The notes under the pieces were generated by a model, which worked only from the letters and a program-made list of their open reading frames with translations, had not been told where the DNA came from and did not search any database. From Fulvivirga sediminis (GTDB lineage: Bacteria; Bacteroidota; Bacteroidia; Cytophagales; Cyclobacteriaceae): a DNA stretch of 64,000 nt. The translations under genes were made by a program, and so were the position numbers. This document shows positions 27,446-36,195 of the stretch, one piece after another. The stretch covers positions 234,130-298,129 of the forward strand of contig NZ_JAESIY010000009.1 in assembly GCF_016757215.1 (NCBI RefSeq), read 5' to 3'. The number at the start of each line of letters is the position of its first letter. The stretch's first letter is position 1.

Positions 27446-28735
27446 ATGCCTAAAAATATAGACGCAAATATCTTCTTCATTATATGGAATGTGATCCTCG
27501 CTCTGGGAGCAGCTATTCTGGCTATTTTAAAGCCACTAGATATGGTCTTTTACATTCAGGATGACATGAACTATATGCTATGGTATTGGGTTGCGAACGT
27601 CATCTTTATCCTTGATATTCCGATCAGCTATTTTCAGCTTCGGTACATTCAAGATGATTTTTTATTTACCGGAGATAGTGTAGCTAAAAACTACCTTCAT
27701 GGCTGGATAATTTTCGATGTATTTCTCGCATTCCCATATGGCCTGTTTATTTCGAGTATTCCTATAAGACTTATCAGAGTATTGAAGCTACTAAAAATAG
27801 CTTCTCTTATGCGCTATTTCAGATCTAGAGAGGTAAAACATGGTAACTCGCTTACTATTATCTTTTTCTTCTACTGGTTTATATTAGGTACACACTGGCT
27901 CACCTGTGGGTGGCTAGCCCTCAGAGGTGTTGAGTACACAGAAAACATATTCGGCAATTACCTGAAAGCGCTTTATTGGGTAAGCACCACCCTCACCACA
28001 GTAGGTTATGGAGATATCACACCCAATACTAACGCTCAATATATCTATGCTATTTGCTTACAAATAATGGGGGTAGGTGTATTTGGTTATATCATAGGTA
28101 ACATTGCGGGTTTTCTTACCAGAAAAGACCCTGCCACGGTCAGATATTTCGAAAACATGGATCGGCTCTCGGCTCTTGTGAGGTATAGAAGCATTACCAA
28201 AAAATTACAAAGAGAGATACATTACTTTTATACCTATCAGTGGCGTAAAAGAATGGGTTATGATGAATCTTCATTTTTGGCTGGTTTGCCGAGAAATCTG
28301 CAAAGAGAGCTTTCTCTTCAGCTCAAGCGCGGCGCCATAGAAAAAATATATTTGTTTAAAGATGCCAATGAAGCTTTTATAACCGAAATCGCTATGCACC
28401 TATCGTCAGTGGTACTTACTCCTGACCAAGTGCTCTTTGAAGAAGGTGACCGAGGTGATGGCATGTACTTCGTACTTAGCGGTGAGCTGACAGCAGTAAA
28501 CCGAGAGCGCACTGTTGAATACAGCACCTTCAAACCGGGAGCCTTTCTGGGAGAAATAGCCTTATTTGAAGAAAAAAGGAGGACAGCCACTATCATAGCC
28601 AAAGATTACTGCGACCTATATAAACTAGATCGTAATTCTTTCGAAGAAGTGATTTTGAAGTTTCCGAAAATAGCCAGCACCATCAAACAAGAAGCAGAAA
28701 AGCGACATCAGGAAAATATTGAAAAAGAAGTTTAA
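27446..28735 (+). CDS. Cyclic-nucleotide-gated voltage-sensor-type potassium channel
   Basis: Six-helix inner-membrane channel of 429 aa with a C-terminal cyclic-nucleotide-binding domain. S1-S4 occupy about residues 8-125; S4 is the Arg/Lys-rich IRLIRVLKLLKIASLMRYF. S5-pore-S6 follow, with the potassium filter TTVGYGD (Gly187-Asp190) and the S6 GVGVFGYIIGNIAGF. After a helical linker, the CNBD (about 290-410) contains LFEEGDRGDGMYFVLSGEL and FKPGAFLGEIALFEEKRRTATI, including the Gly-Glu-Ile-Ala-Leu phosphate-binding cassette and the Arg that fixes the phosphate. It resembles MloK1/HCN-like bacterial channels but with a full voltage-sensor-like domain. Confidence 0.93.
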   Translation: MPKNIDANIFFIIWNVILALGAAILAILKPLDMVFYIQDDMNYMLWYWVANVIFILDIPISYFQLRYIQDDFLFTGDSVAKNYLHGWIIFDVFLAFPYGLFISSIPIRLIRVLKLLKIASLMRYFRSREVKHGNSLTIIFFFYWFILGTHWLTCGWLALRGVEYTENIFGNYLKALYWVSTTLTTVGYGDITPNTNAQYIYAICLQIMGVGVFGYIIGNIAGFLTRKDPATVRYFENMDRLSALVRYRSITKKLQREIHYFYTYQWRKRMGYDESSFLAGLPRNLQRELSLQLKRGAIEKIYLFKDANEAFITEIAMHLSSVVLTPDQVLFEEGDRGDGMYFVLSGELTAVNRERTVEYSTFKPGAFLGEIALFEEKRRTATIIAKDYCDLYKLDRNSFEEVILKFPKIASTIKQEAEKRHQENIEKEV

Positions 28736-28792
28736 CAACTTCAGACCTACTGCATTGAAACCTTTTAATATACTTATATGTCTTATTAACAT

Positions 28793-29761
28793 ATGTTCCA
28801 TCAATTAAAAAAAATCGGTCTTTTAGTAGCTCTAGCATTTATAATAGGCTTTGTACTATTTGCGGTAAATCAGATAATTGCCTTTCATGCCAATATGATT
28901 ACGGTGAATGAAACTTTAGCCTGGTTAATTACCGGTTTTATAAGCATCACACTCTTCATTCTCATGCTTCTTCCTGTGGTAATGATATTACGATTACCTC
29001 AATCAGTGGCCTTTCCTGATAGCCCAGAAACAGAAGCCAAATACCATACTTTACTAAAAGCACGGCTCAGTAAAAATAAGTTGATTAAGAAGGCTGGTTT
29101 AAACGTACACACAGAAGAGGGTATGAAAAATGCGCTGGCCCTGCTCAATCAAGAGTCACAAACCATTATAAAAGATACGGCAAAAAGTGTATTTCTTACT
29201 ACAGCCATTTCTCAAAATGGTAAGTTAGATGCTCTAACCGTATTTATTACCCAAAGCCGAATGATATGGAAAGTAGCGCACATTTATTGGCAAAGGCCTT
29301 CTATCAAAGATATGATAAGGCTTTATGGCAATGTAGGAGCTACCGCACTTATAGCTTCAGAGTTAGATGAAATAGACATTACCCGACAGATAGAGCCTGT
29401 GATCAACGCAGTGCTTCGCAGCCCTGGGCGATCACTACCCGTAATAGGCCATGCTGCTCATATTATTACCGATAGTCTGCTAGAAGGATCAACCAATGCT
29501 TTCCTTACACTAAGAGTAGGGATAATAGCACAGAGGTATTGTGGCTCTTGGGATGTAGCAGATAAAAAGGCGATAAGGAGAAATTCATTCATCACAGCCT
29601 CAGGCTTACTCAAAAATCTCGTATTGGAATCTTCAGGCAAAGTAGTTACTAGTGTAATGACGGCCCTCAAAGATGCTGGCAAAAACACGTTCCGCTCTGG
29701 TATGAAAGGAGTTTCTGGCATATTTAAAAGAAAAACGAAAGAAACTGAGTCCGAAGCCTAA
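28793..29761 (+). CDS. Membrane protein with YcjF/DUF697-type domain
   Basis: 322 aa. Two membrane helices near the N-terminus (LVALAFIIGFVLFAVNQIIA, LITGFISITLFILMLLPVVM) are followed by a soluble helical part and the DUF697 region (about 160-270: SIKDMIRLYGNVGATALIAS, RSPGRSLPVIGHAAHIITD, LEGSTNAFLTLRVGIIAQRY). This is the layout of E. coli YcjF and related proteins, usually paired with a YcjX-type GTPase; no such partner is nearby. It follows the channel gene by 57 bp on the same strand, so co-transcription is possible. Confidence 0.75.
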   Translation: MFHQLKKIGLLVALAFIIGFVLFAVNQIIAFHANMITVNETLAWLITGFISITLFILMLLPVVMILRLPQSVAFPDSPETEAKYHTLLKARLSKNKLIKKAGLNVHTEEGMKNALALLNQESQTIIKDTAKSVFLTTAISQNGKLDALTVFITQSRMIWKVAHIYWQRPSIKDMIRLYGNVGATALIASELDEIDITRQIEPVINAVLRSPGRSLPVIGHAAHIITDSLLEGSTNAFLTLRVGIIAQRYCGSWDVADKKAIRRNSFITASGLLKNLVLESSGKVVTSVMTALKDAGKNTFRSGMKGVSGIFKRKTKETESEA

Positions 29762-29888
29762 TCTTCTTATCGGAGAAACTAACCTATCGACTCCTTTAAA
29801 CTCCATTAGTCGATATAGCTCTATATGTTCTGAACGTGCTTTTTAAATTGTGGGTTTATTATAAGAATAGACCCATAATTCTTTGAAC

Positions 29889-30410
29889 GTGAAGCATTTT
29901 AAACTCGTTTTGATTGGTTTGTTGGCTTTTAATATTGTCTCACTGATAGCAAGAACATCGGCACCCAAAAAGGCTGTTGAGGATGACCCTGTAATAGAAG
30001 AGGTGCAGGATTCAACCTATGAAGTGCACTTTTATGATGCTACTACACTCATGGTTCCCAAGTCTGAGCCTGTGGTAAAAGAGGTGGCCAGCATAATGAA
30101 ATCTAACCCTAGATTTAAAATGTATATACATGGTAATGCTAATGGTATACATTCAGGAATAATCACTACCAGAGGTGAGTCAGATAAATTCTTTGAAATC
30201 AATCAGCTAAAAAACAAATCGTATTATGCCTCTCGCAAAAGGTTATCTAAAGAAAGGGCGCTTGCGGTAAAAGAGTACCTCCTGAATCAGGGCATAGATA
30301 AAGAAAGGATACATGTTACCAGTACCAAAGCTAATAAGGTAGCCTATATTGATATGAAAGAAGACGAAACTGCCTCTGCCAGAGCTGAAATAGAATTCGT
30401 TTATCACTAG
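29889..30410 (+). CDS. Small secreted OmpA-like protein
   Basis: About 173 aa. No ATG is available; the GTG at 29889 (reading MKHFKLVLIGLLAFNIVSLI as signal or anchor) is preferred over a TTG two codons upstream. Residues 50-173 resemble a diverged OmpA domain: an opening strand (VHFYDATTLMVPKSEP), FKMYIHGNANG in place of the usual INGHTD, then the helix with RKRLSKERALAVKEYLLNQG and IDKERIHVTS, and the closing ARAEIEF strand. An inserted loop lies between strand and helix, and the peptidoglycan-binding Asp is not where it should be, so binding of peptidoglycan is doubtful. Confidence 0.7.
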   Translation: MKHFKLVLIGLLAFNIVSLIARTSAPKKAVEDDPVIEEVQDSTYEVHFYDATTLMVPKSEPVVKEVASIMKSNPRFKMYIHGNANGIHSGIITTRGESDKFFEINQLKNKSYYASRKRLSKERALAVKEYLLNQGIDKERIHVTSTKANKVAYIDMKEDETASARAEIEFVYH

Positions 30411-30423
30411 TCAGATGGTAAAA

Positions 30424-30455
30424 TTGGCATATTTAACAATATCCACCTACCTTTG
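30424..30455 (+). promoter_or_regulatory. Promoter of the M20 dipeptidase gene
   Basis: TTG at 30424-30426, 21 bp, then TACCTTTG at 30448-30455, ending 23 bp before the ATG. Confidence 0.6.
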
Positions 30456-30478
30456 GGAGCCAAATAAATCCCAAAATA

Positions 30479-31843
30479 ATGACTGGAAAAGAATACATAG
30501 AGAATAATAAACAAAAGTTTTTAGACGAACTTCTGGACCTACTAAAAATCCCATCAGTTAGCGCTGATAAAAAATTTAAAGATGATGTGCTAAAAACAGC
30601 TGATGTGATCAAATCTCAGCTGGAAAAAGCTGGTGCAGATAAAGTTGAAATATGCCCTACAGCAGGTTATCCTATTGTGTATGCTGAGAAAATTATTGAC
30701 GAAAGCCTGCCTACAGTTTTGGTATATGGCCATTATGATGTGCAGCCAGCAGATCCTTATGAACTGTGGGATTCTCCTCCATTCGAACCTGTAATTAAAA
30801 ACGATAAAATCTATGCTCGTGGAGCATGTGATGATAAAGGCCAAATGTACATGCACGTTAAAGCCTTTGAAACTATGATGGCCACAGACAGCCTTCCCTG
30901 TAACATCAAATTTATGATCGAAGGAGAAGAAGAAGTGGGCTCAGATAACCTAGGAATTTTTGTTAAAGAAAATAAAGAAAAGCTGGCTTCTGATGTTATT
31001 CTTATATCAGACACTTCTATCATTTCTAACGAACACCCATCTATCACCGTAGGACTAAGAGGCCTAAGCTACCTGCAGGTAGAAGTAACAGGACCTAACA
31101 GAGATTTACATTCTGGGGTGTATGGTGGAGCTGTAGCCAACCCCATTAACACTCTTTGTGAAATGATTGCTTCTTTAAAAGACGAGAAAAATCATATTAC
31201 AGTACCCGGATTTTATGATAAGGTAGCCGAACTTACTGCAGAAGAACGTACAGCCTTAAATAAAGCTCCTTTTGACCTTGATGAATATAAAAAGGATCTT
31301 AACATAGACGAAGTAGAAGGTGAAGATGGATATACCACACTAGAAAGAGCAGGAATTCGCCCTACATTAGATGTAAACGGAATTTGGGGAGGATATATTG
31401 GTGAAGGAGCTAAAACAGTATTGCCTTCTAAAGCATATGCCAAAATATCGATGAGATTAGTACCTGATCAGGTTTCTGATGAAATCACTGAGCTTTTTGC
31501 CAAGCACTTCGAATCTATCGCTCCTAAATCTGTAAAAGTAAAGGTTACACCTCACCATGGTGGTGATCCTGCTGTTACTCCTACAGATTCTACAGCTTAC
31601 CAGGCTGCAAGTGCTGCCTTTGAAGAGGCTTGGGGTAAAAAACCAATTCCTACCAGAGATGGTGGTAGTATACCTATTGTTGCTTTGTTTGAAAGAGAAC
31701 TAAAAGTAAACACCGTACTTATGGGCTTTGGTTTAGACTCAGATGCTATTCACTCTCCTAATGAGCATTATGGAATATTCAACTACTTCAAAGGAATTGA
31801 AACCATTACCTTGTTCTATAAGCATTTTGCTAATCAAAAATAA
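30479..31843 (+). CDS. M20-family dipeptidase
   Basis: Cytoplasmic zinc dipeptidase of family M20 (PepV/CNDP-like), 454 aa. Metal-site motifs are VYGHYDVQPADP (first His and bridging-Asp neighbour), ARGACDDKGQMYMHV (bridging Asp), IEGEEEVGSDN (catalytic and ligand Glu) and a late HSPNEHYGIFN (terminal His ligand). The dimerisation domain lies in the middle, containing the DLHSGVYGGAVANP His and the GYTTLERAGIRPTLDVNGIW segment characteristic of carnosinase-type members. It has its own promoter and a terminator 8 bp downstream, so it is a single-gene unit for peptide use. Confidence 0.95.
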   Translation: MTGKEYIENNKQKFLDELLDLLKIPSVSADKKFKDDVLKTADVIKSQLEKAGADKVEICPTAGYPIVYAEKIIDESLPTVLVYGHYDVQPADPYELWDSPPFEPVIKNDKIYARGACDDKGQMYMHVKAFETMMATDSLPCNIKFMIEGEEEVGSDNLGIFVKENKEKLASDVILISDTSIISNEHPSITVGLRGLSYLQVEVTGPNRDLHSGVYGGAVANPINTLCEMIASLKDEKNHITVPGFYDKVAELTAEERTALNKAPFDLDEYKKDLNIDEVEGEDGYTTLERAGIRPTLDVNGIWGGYIGEGAKTVLPSKAYAKISMRLVPDQVSDEITELFAKHFESIAPKSVKVKVTPHHGGDPAVTPTDSTAYQAASAAFEEAWGKKPIPTRDGGSIPIVALFERELKVNTVLMGFGLDSDAIHSPNEHYGIFNYFKGIETITLFYKHFANQK

Positions 31844-31850
31844 CTCATTC

Positions 31851-31887
31851 AATCCCTGGAACTATATTATGTTTCCAGGGATTTTTT
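31851..31887 (+). terminator. Intrinsic terminator after the dipeptidase
   Basis: Arms AATCCCTGGAA (31851-31861) and TTCCAGGGATT (31873-31883), followed by a T run to 31887. Confidence 0.88.
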
Positions 31888-32045
31888 ATGCCCTTTTCCC
31901 TCCTCAATTGTAATATTTTCATTGTAAAGCACTCTTTTTTTTACGATCTTAAGTATAAGGCTACTTCAATAATTCCCGATTTATTTTGGCAATCTACCAA
32001 CCAAATTTCTAATAATTACGTGCTGTGTTTTATAAGAATTAAAAT

Positions 32046-32510
32046 ATGAAAACGCTAAAAAATTTCTCTCTTGTTTTTATTCTTGGCTTATGGGCACATA
32101 TAGGATGTGCCCAAGATCAGGAAGAAGTAAAATGGCATACAAACTTTAATGAGGCGCTTACTGAGGCTAAAGCCGAGCATAAGCCCATATTAATTAGCTT
32201 TGCGGGTTCGGATTGGTGCAAACCGTGTATCAAACTGAGTAAAGAAGTCTTTGATGACTCCAAGTTTAAAGATTATGCTAAAGAGAACTTGGTATTAATG
32301 CTAGCCGATTTCCCACGACTAAGAAAAAACCAACCTGATAAGGATCAGATAAAAGCTAACGAAGCCCTTGCAGCCAAGTACAACAAGGCAGGATCATTCC
32401 CTCTAGTAGTTCTTATTGATTCTGATGAGCATGTCATTACTCAAACGGGGTACCAGGCAGGAGGCAGTGATAACTTCATCAGTTTTCTAGAAAAAGCAAC
32501 AGAAAAATAG
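32046..32510 (+). CDS. Exported thioredoxin-like protein of the ApbE-DUF4266-DUF3570 operon
   Basis: 154 aa; signal MKTLKNFSLVFILGLWAHIG ends at a Cys followed by AQ, so it is either periplasmic or lipid-anchored. The thioredoxin fold has the redox pair in SDWCKPCIK (Cys58, Cys61) and a Gly-Ser-Phe-Pro-Leu cis-proline loop. The family (DUF255/thioredoxin_7-like) typically reduces disulphides outside the cytoplasm. Its stop codon TAG shares the last base with the GTG start of the next gene, so translation is coupled. As first gene of the operon it probably keeps the cysteines of the small DUF4266 lipoprotein or another partner reduced. Confidence 0.9.
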   Translation: MKTLKNFSLVFILGLWAHIGCAQDQEEVKWHTNFNEALTEAKAEHKPILISFAGSDWCKPCIKLSKEVFDDSKFKDYAKENLVLMLADFPRLRKNQPDKDQIKANEALAAKYNKAGSFPLVVLIDSDEHVITQTGYQAGGSDNFISFLEKATEK

Positions 32511-33553
32511 TGAAAAGGCTCCTTCTAGTACTATTCATGAGTGCATCTCTTTCAGCTAATGCACAGAACCACGCGCATAAAAAGGTACTTAAGCTTATGG
32601 GCTCTCGTTTTGAAATTACAGCTGTATCTGACGATGAGGCCTTAGCTTGGCAAAGTATAGATGCATGTATTGAAGAGATAACCAGAATAGAAAAAGTAAT
32701 CTCTTCTTGGGATGAAAGATCACAGACAGCGGCTATCAACAGAAATGCCGGAATTAAATCTGTAATAGTAGATCCGGAGCTCTTCAACTTAATAGTGCGA
32801 GCCAAAAAGATCTCCAACCTAACTGACGGTGCCTTTGATGTTTCTTATGCCTCGGTAGATAAAATATGGAAGTTTGATGGTTCCATGCAAGGGCTACCTT
32901 CAGCAGAAGAAGTTGCAGCATCAGTAGCCAAAATAGATTATCATAATATTATACTTAACGCAGAGGATCATTCAGTATTTCTTAAAGAAAAAGGAATGAA
33001 AATAGGCTTTGGAGCTATCGGTAAAGGCTATGCCGCTAACAAGGGAAGAGAAATAATGAAAGCCATGGGCATCACCAGCGGCATAGTTAATGCCAGCGGA
33101 GATTTACTAACCTGGGGCAAGGAGGCCGATGGAAGCGAATGGAGCATAGGCATAGCTGATCCTAAAAACAAACGGAGTGTTATGGCTTGGTTAGCAGTAG
33201 GTGAAATGGCAGTGGTGACTTCGGGTAATTATGAAAAATTTATAGAGGTAGATGGCAAAAGATATAGCCACATTATAGATCCTCGTACGGGTTATCCTGT
33301 GCAAGGGTTAAAAAGCGTTACTATCATTTGTCCTGATGCTGAATTATCTGATGCTCTGGCCACTTCTGTATTTGTATTAGGCAAAGAAAAAGGCATGGCT
33401 CTGATCAATCAACTAAACGGAATAGAGTGCTTTTTAGTAGATGATAAGGATGAGCTTAGTTATTCAAAAAACTTGAAATTAAATTATTATAAAAATGGCG
33501 TGGCGCCCTCAACAGATGCTACCCAGGTAAACATTGGTCATGAAGCAAATTAA
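32510..33553 (+). CDS. apbE: FAD:protein FMN transferase (ApbE)
   Basis: Exported flavin transferase that attaches FMN from FAD to Ser or Thr of target proteins. GTG start overlapping the previous stop; signal MKRLLLVLFMSASLSANAQ. Family motifs: VLKLMGSRFEITA near the mature N-terminus, FDVSYASVDKIWKFDG, the GFGAIGKGYAANKG loop, GIVNASGDLLTWG, and the metal-binding SHIIDPRTGYPV with VVTSGNYEKF. Length 347 aa is normal. Its last 14 bases overlap the DUF4266 gene. The classic targets (Nqr, Rnf, FMN-binding domains) are absent nearby, so the acceptor is probably within the operon. Confidence 0.95.
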   Translation: MKRLLLVLFMSASLSANAQNHAHKKVLKLMGSRFEITAVSDDEALAWQSIDACIEEITRIEKVISSWDERSQTAAINRNAGIKSVIVDPELFNLIVRAKKISNLTDGAFDVSYASVDKIWKFDGSMQGLPSAEEVAASVAKIDYHNIILNAEDHSVFLKEKGMKIGFGAIGKGYAANKGREIMKAMGITSGIVNASGDLLTWGKEADGSEWSIGIADPKNKRSVMAWLAVGEMAVVTSGNYEKFIEVDGKRYSHIIDPRTGYPVQGLKSVTIICPDAELSDALATSVFVLGKEKGMALINQLNGIECFLVDDKDELSYSKNLKLNYYKNGVAPSTDATQVNIGHEAN

Positions 33554-33767
33554 AACAATATTTTGGTACACCCTCCTTCTAGTAGCAGGAGGGTTATTGC
33601 AAAGCTGTGTATCCGTGGCTGCTTATCAAAAGGTATATCTTAATGATGAGAACATGGAGCTTAACTCCAGAAAAGTGGAGGTTTTTGAAACCAACTTTGA
33701 AGCTTACAGAGAAGGAGCGTCTGGTGCCAATGGCGGCAAAACTGGAGGAGGCTGCGGATGCAACTAA
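33540..33767 (+). CDS. DUF4266 small lipoprotein with C-terminal GGGCGCN tail
   Basis: 75 aa from the ATG at 33540. Lipoprotein signal MKQIKTIFWYTLLLVAGG then LLQSC (Cys23), a short middle part (AAYQKVYLNDENMELNSRK) and the conserved end YREGASGANGGKTGGGCGCN. I recognise the REGASG and GGGCGCN ends as the signature of DUF4266. Both ends overlap coding neighbours (14 bp with apbE, 10 bp with DUF3570). The EGAS and SGAN strings resemble the [S/T]GA[S/T] core at which ApbE adds FMN, so this peptide is a plausible flavin acceptor; the two tail cysteines could bind metal or form a disulphide handled by the thioredoxin. These roles are inferred. Confidence 0.9.
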   Translation: MKQIKTIFWYTLLLVAGGLLQSCVSVAAYQKVYLNDENMELNSRKVEVFETNFEAYREGASGANGGKTGGGCGCN

Positions 33768-34987
33768 CCTATAAACTATTAGCTATAGCTCTTTTGATTT
33801 CAAGCGGGCTGTATGCACAAGAATCTTCTGATAGTAATGAAGCAAAAAAGCTTAACGAAACAGAAATTAACTTTCTATTTAACTACTATGAGCAAGATGG
33901 TAACAATGCCGCTGTGACGGGTGGTAGAGGTACGGAAGAGCTGACCAACGTGGCTCCAGCTGTGATTATTAACATTCCTATTGATACCAGCAGAACGCTT
34001 TCTACTTATTTTGGCTTTGATAATTACTCATCAGCCTCTACCGATAATATAGACAATAATGTTTCTTCCGCATCGAGTTCTGATACGCGCTATTATGTCA
34101 ATGCTACCTATTCAAAAACCAATACTAATCAGGCTACCTATAGCGTAAAAGCAGGATATTCGCAGGAGTATGATTATACCTCTATTTCGGCTGGCTTAGG
34201 CTGGGCCAAAGAATTCAATAATCAAAACACAGAACTTAACCTTTCAGGCTTAGCTTATTTCGATACCTGGAAGCTACTTTACCCTGCCGAATTAAGAACA
34301 GGCGAAAAACTGGTAGATACCGACAAGCGCCAATCATTTAACTTCTCTGCTACACTAGCTCAAGTAATTAGTAAGAGATTACAAGCTTCACTTTCATTAG
34401 AATATGTGTTCCAAACTGGTTTACTTTCTACCCCTTTTCACAGGGTTTATTTTAATGATGCTATTAATAACCCTATATCTCCGAAAGTAGAAAAGCTTCC
34501 TGATTCAAGAACTAAGATCCCTGTAGGTCTTCGAATAAACTATTACCTAAACGACCTGATAATTCTCAGGGGCTATTACAGGTTCTATCATGATGATTTT
34601 GATATTGATGCCCATACCATGAATTTGGAAGTACCTGTTAAGGTGGCTCAATTCTTTACAGTGTACCCATTTTTCAGATATCATACTCAAACCGCTTCCA
34701 AGTATTTCGCTCCTTATGGAGTACATGAAAGAAGTGAAGAGTACTATTCATCAGACTATGATTTATCTGCTTTGAACAGCACCTCCTTAGGCCTGGGATT
34801 AAAATATTCTCCACTTTACGGACTAACGAGGTTTAAGGGACCTTTTTCCAAGAAAACAGGCAGAATTACAAGTTTCAAAAGTGTTGACGTAAGATTTGCC
34901 GATTATACGCGTACAGGAAATAACCCAGGTGGCGGAGGAGATTTGGATGCGTACTCCCTTAGCTTTGAATTTACTTTTGTATTTTAA
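33758..34987 (+). CDS. DUF3570 outer-membrane beta-barrel protein
   Basis: 409 aa; Sec signal MQLTYKLLAIALLISSGLYAQ, then a barrel of alternating strands ending in AYSLSFEFTFVF with C-terminal Phe, as expected for an outer-membrane protein. NETEINFLFNYYEQDGNNAAVTGG at the mature N-terminus (quoted motif: NYYEQDGNNAAVTGGRG) and the late LGLGLKYSPLYG fit DUF3570. The gene overlaps DUF4266 by 10 bp and ends the four-gene operon. A pore or docking platform for a surface-exposed, possibly flavinylated lipoprotein is one reading; no experimental role is known to me. Confidence 0.88.
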   Translation: MQLTYKLLAIALLISSGLYAQESSDSNEAKKLNETEINFLFNYYEQDGNNAAVTGGRGTEELTNVAPAVIINIPIDTSRTLSTYFGFDNYSSASTDNIDNNVSSASSSDTRYYVNATYSKTNTNQATYSVKAGYSQEYDYTSISAGLGWAKEFNNQNTELNLSGLAYFDTWKLLYPAELRTGEKLVDTDKRQSFNFSATLAQVISKRLQASLSLEYVFQTGLLSTPFHRVYFNDAINNPISPKVEKLPDSRTKIPVGLRINYYLNDLIILRGYYRFYHDDFDIDAHTMNLEVPVKVAQFFTVYPFFRYHTQTASKYFAPYGVHERSEEYYSSDYDLSALNSTSLGLGLKYSPLYGLTRFKGPFSKKTGRITSFKSVDVRFADYTRTGNNPGGGGDLDAYSLSFEFTFVF

Positions 34988-35125
34988 AAACAAAAATTAA
35001 AGAGATCTTAAACTATTGTTAACCACTTATGTTAATTAAAAATAATTTACATAAATAGATCTCTGTGCTTTCAAAAGTATGCATCTTAAATAAGAAATTC
35101 CACTAGTTATATTAATAAATAAGTT

Positions 35126-35158
35126 GCCGTCTGGATTGATTCCCAGACGGCTTTTTTT
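35126..35158 (+). terminator. Intrinsic terminator after the DUF3570 operon
   Basis: Arms GCCGTCTGG (35126-35134) and CCAGACGGC (35143-35151) followed by seven T. It abuts the stop of the converging gene. Confidence 0.88.
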
Positions 35159-36065
35159 ATTGCAGCTTATAAGTTAAGCCCAGAGAGACATAGGCCGAAA
35201 CATCAAAGTAATAATTAGAATCTACCCATAAACTCTTCAGCTTTCTTTCAGTAAGCTGAGCCGTTCTCATGCCACTAATGCCCATTACCAGCGGCATAGT
35301 TATTTGCTTTCCTAATTTCAACTCAGGTTTAAAGCCCGTCACTATATACTGATGAGTAAACATTTGTTTCTTATCATAACTATTAACCATAGCCAACTGA
35401 CCATCTACTCCCACTATATAGCTTAACTTAAGCTTAGGACTTAGTTCATAAGCCAGTGATATGTCCACCCCTTCCAACATGGATACGTCAAAAGTATATT
35501 TTCCCTCTTTTGTCCATTTTAAGTACAATGCAGGGAACAGCATAGGATAACCAAATGAATTATTCACGGCTGCACCCACACCTAAATCCAGATTAGGATT
35601 GATATGTCTAATAAATAATGCTGCAGTATTGATCAAAATCTGATTACCTCTTAAATCATCCATGCTTGGAGAAGCTGCATAAACACCTGCCCCCAACATA
35701 CTGATCATTGTCCATTGATCATTGAGATCCCTTAAATTAAAAACACCAACACTCAGATTAGCAATCTCATCTATTACTAAAGGTTGATCAAAATGGTGAT
35801 TATTCAATGCAGCGTAAGCCGTATTCAAAGCTATACCCCAAACATTTTTTCTTTCCTCCTCCACTTTTATGGAAATGGGTAATTTAGCGGCCAATTGATA
35901 AACCATTGCGCTACCTTCGCTATCTCCCACCCTGTGCCCATCGTCACCCTCACTATAACGATAATGAGACTTACTAAAAAATTCTGTCTTTATATTCACT
36001 TGCGCCCAACTCATACCAGGCGATACAAAAAGTGAAATAAATAATACTGCTCTAATGAAATCCAT
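35157..36065 (-). CDS. Outer-membrane beta-barrel protein (DUF6268-like)
   Basis: 302 aa from the ATG at 36063-36065, giving the Sec signal MDFIRAVLFISLFVSPGMSWAQ; an upstream TTG is less likely. The mature part is a series of amphipathic strands (NVWGIALNTAYAALNNHHFD, LDLGVGAAVNNSFGYPMLFP, YYFDVSAYVSLGLTYKLQ) ending in a barrel-type strand. It resembles the DUF6268 family of Bacteroidota outer-membrane proteins; assignment is from memory. It is divergent from a LytS/LytTR pair, with an inverted repeat between them, so it is the likely target of that regulator. Confidence 0.65.
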   Translation of the reverse strand: MDFIRAVLFISLFVSPGMSWAQVNIKTEFFSKSHYRYSEGDDGHRVGDSEGSAMVYQLAAKLPISIKVEEERKNVWGIALNTAYAALNNHHFDQPLVIDEIANLSVGVFNLRDLNDQWTMISMLGAGVYAASPSMDDLRGNQILINTAALFIRHINPNLDLGVGAAVNNSFGYPMLFPALYLKWTKEGKYTFDVSMLEGVDISLAYELSPKLKLSYIVGVDGQLAMVNSYDKKQMFTHQYIVTGFKPELKLGKQITMPLVMGISGMRTAQLTERKLKSLWVDSNYYFDVSAYVSLGLTYKLQ

Positions 36066-36133
36066 CCGGTTTAAAATTAGTGATGAACACAAATCTGCAT
36101 TAACTATTATATTTAAAAAGAATCTTTTTGACC

Positions 36134-36191
36134 AGTTGCGGTTTGCTTTTGATCAACTGCAACTCCAATGCAATTTTATACTGTAGATTTG
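36134..36191 (+). promoter_or_regulatory. Promoter of the LytS/LytTR pair with AGTTGC inverted repeat
   Basis: TAGATTTG at 36184-36191 is a full -7 match but ends only 4 bp before the ATG, so the mRNA would be leaderless or nearly so. There is no TTG at -33; instead AGTTGC (36134-36139) and GCAACT (36159-36164) form an inverted repeat, with a further AGTTGA half-site on the minus strand. The layout suggests activator-dependent expression, possibly by the LytTR protein itself. Confidence 0.5.
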
Positions 36192-36195
36192 CCCT

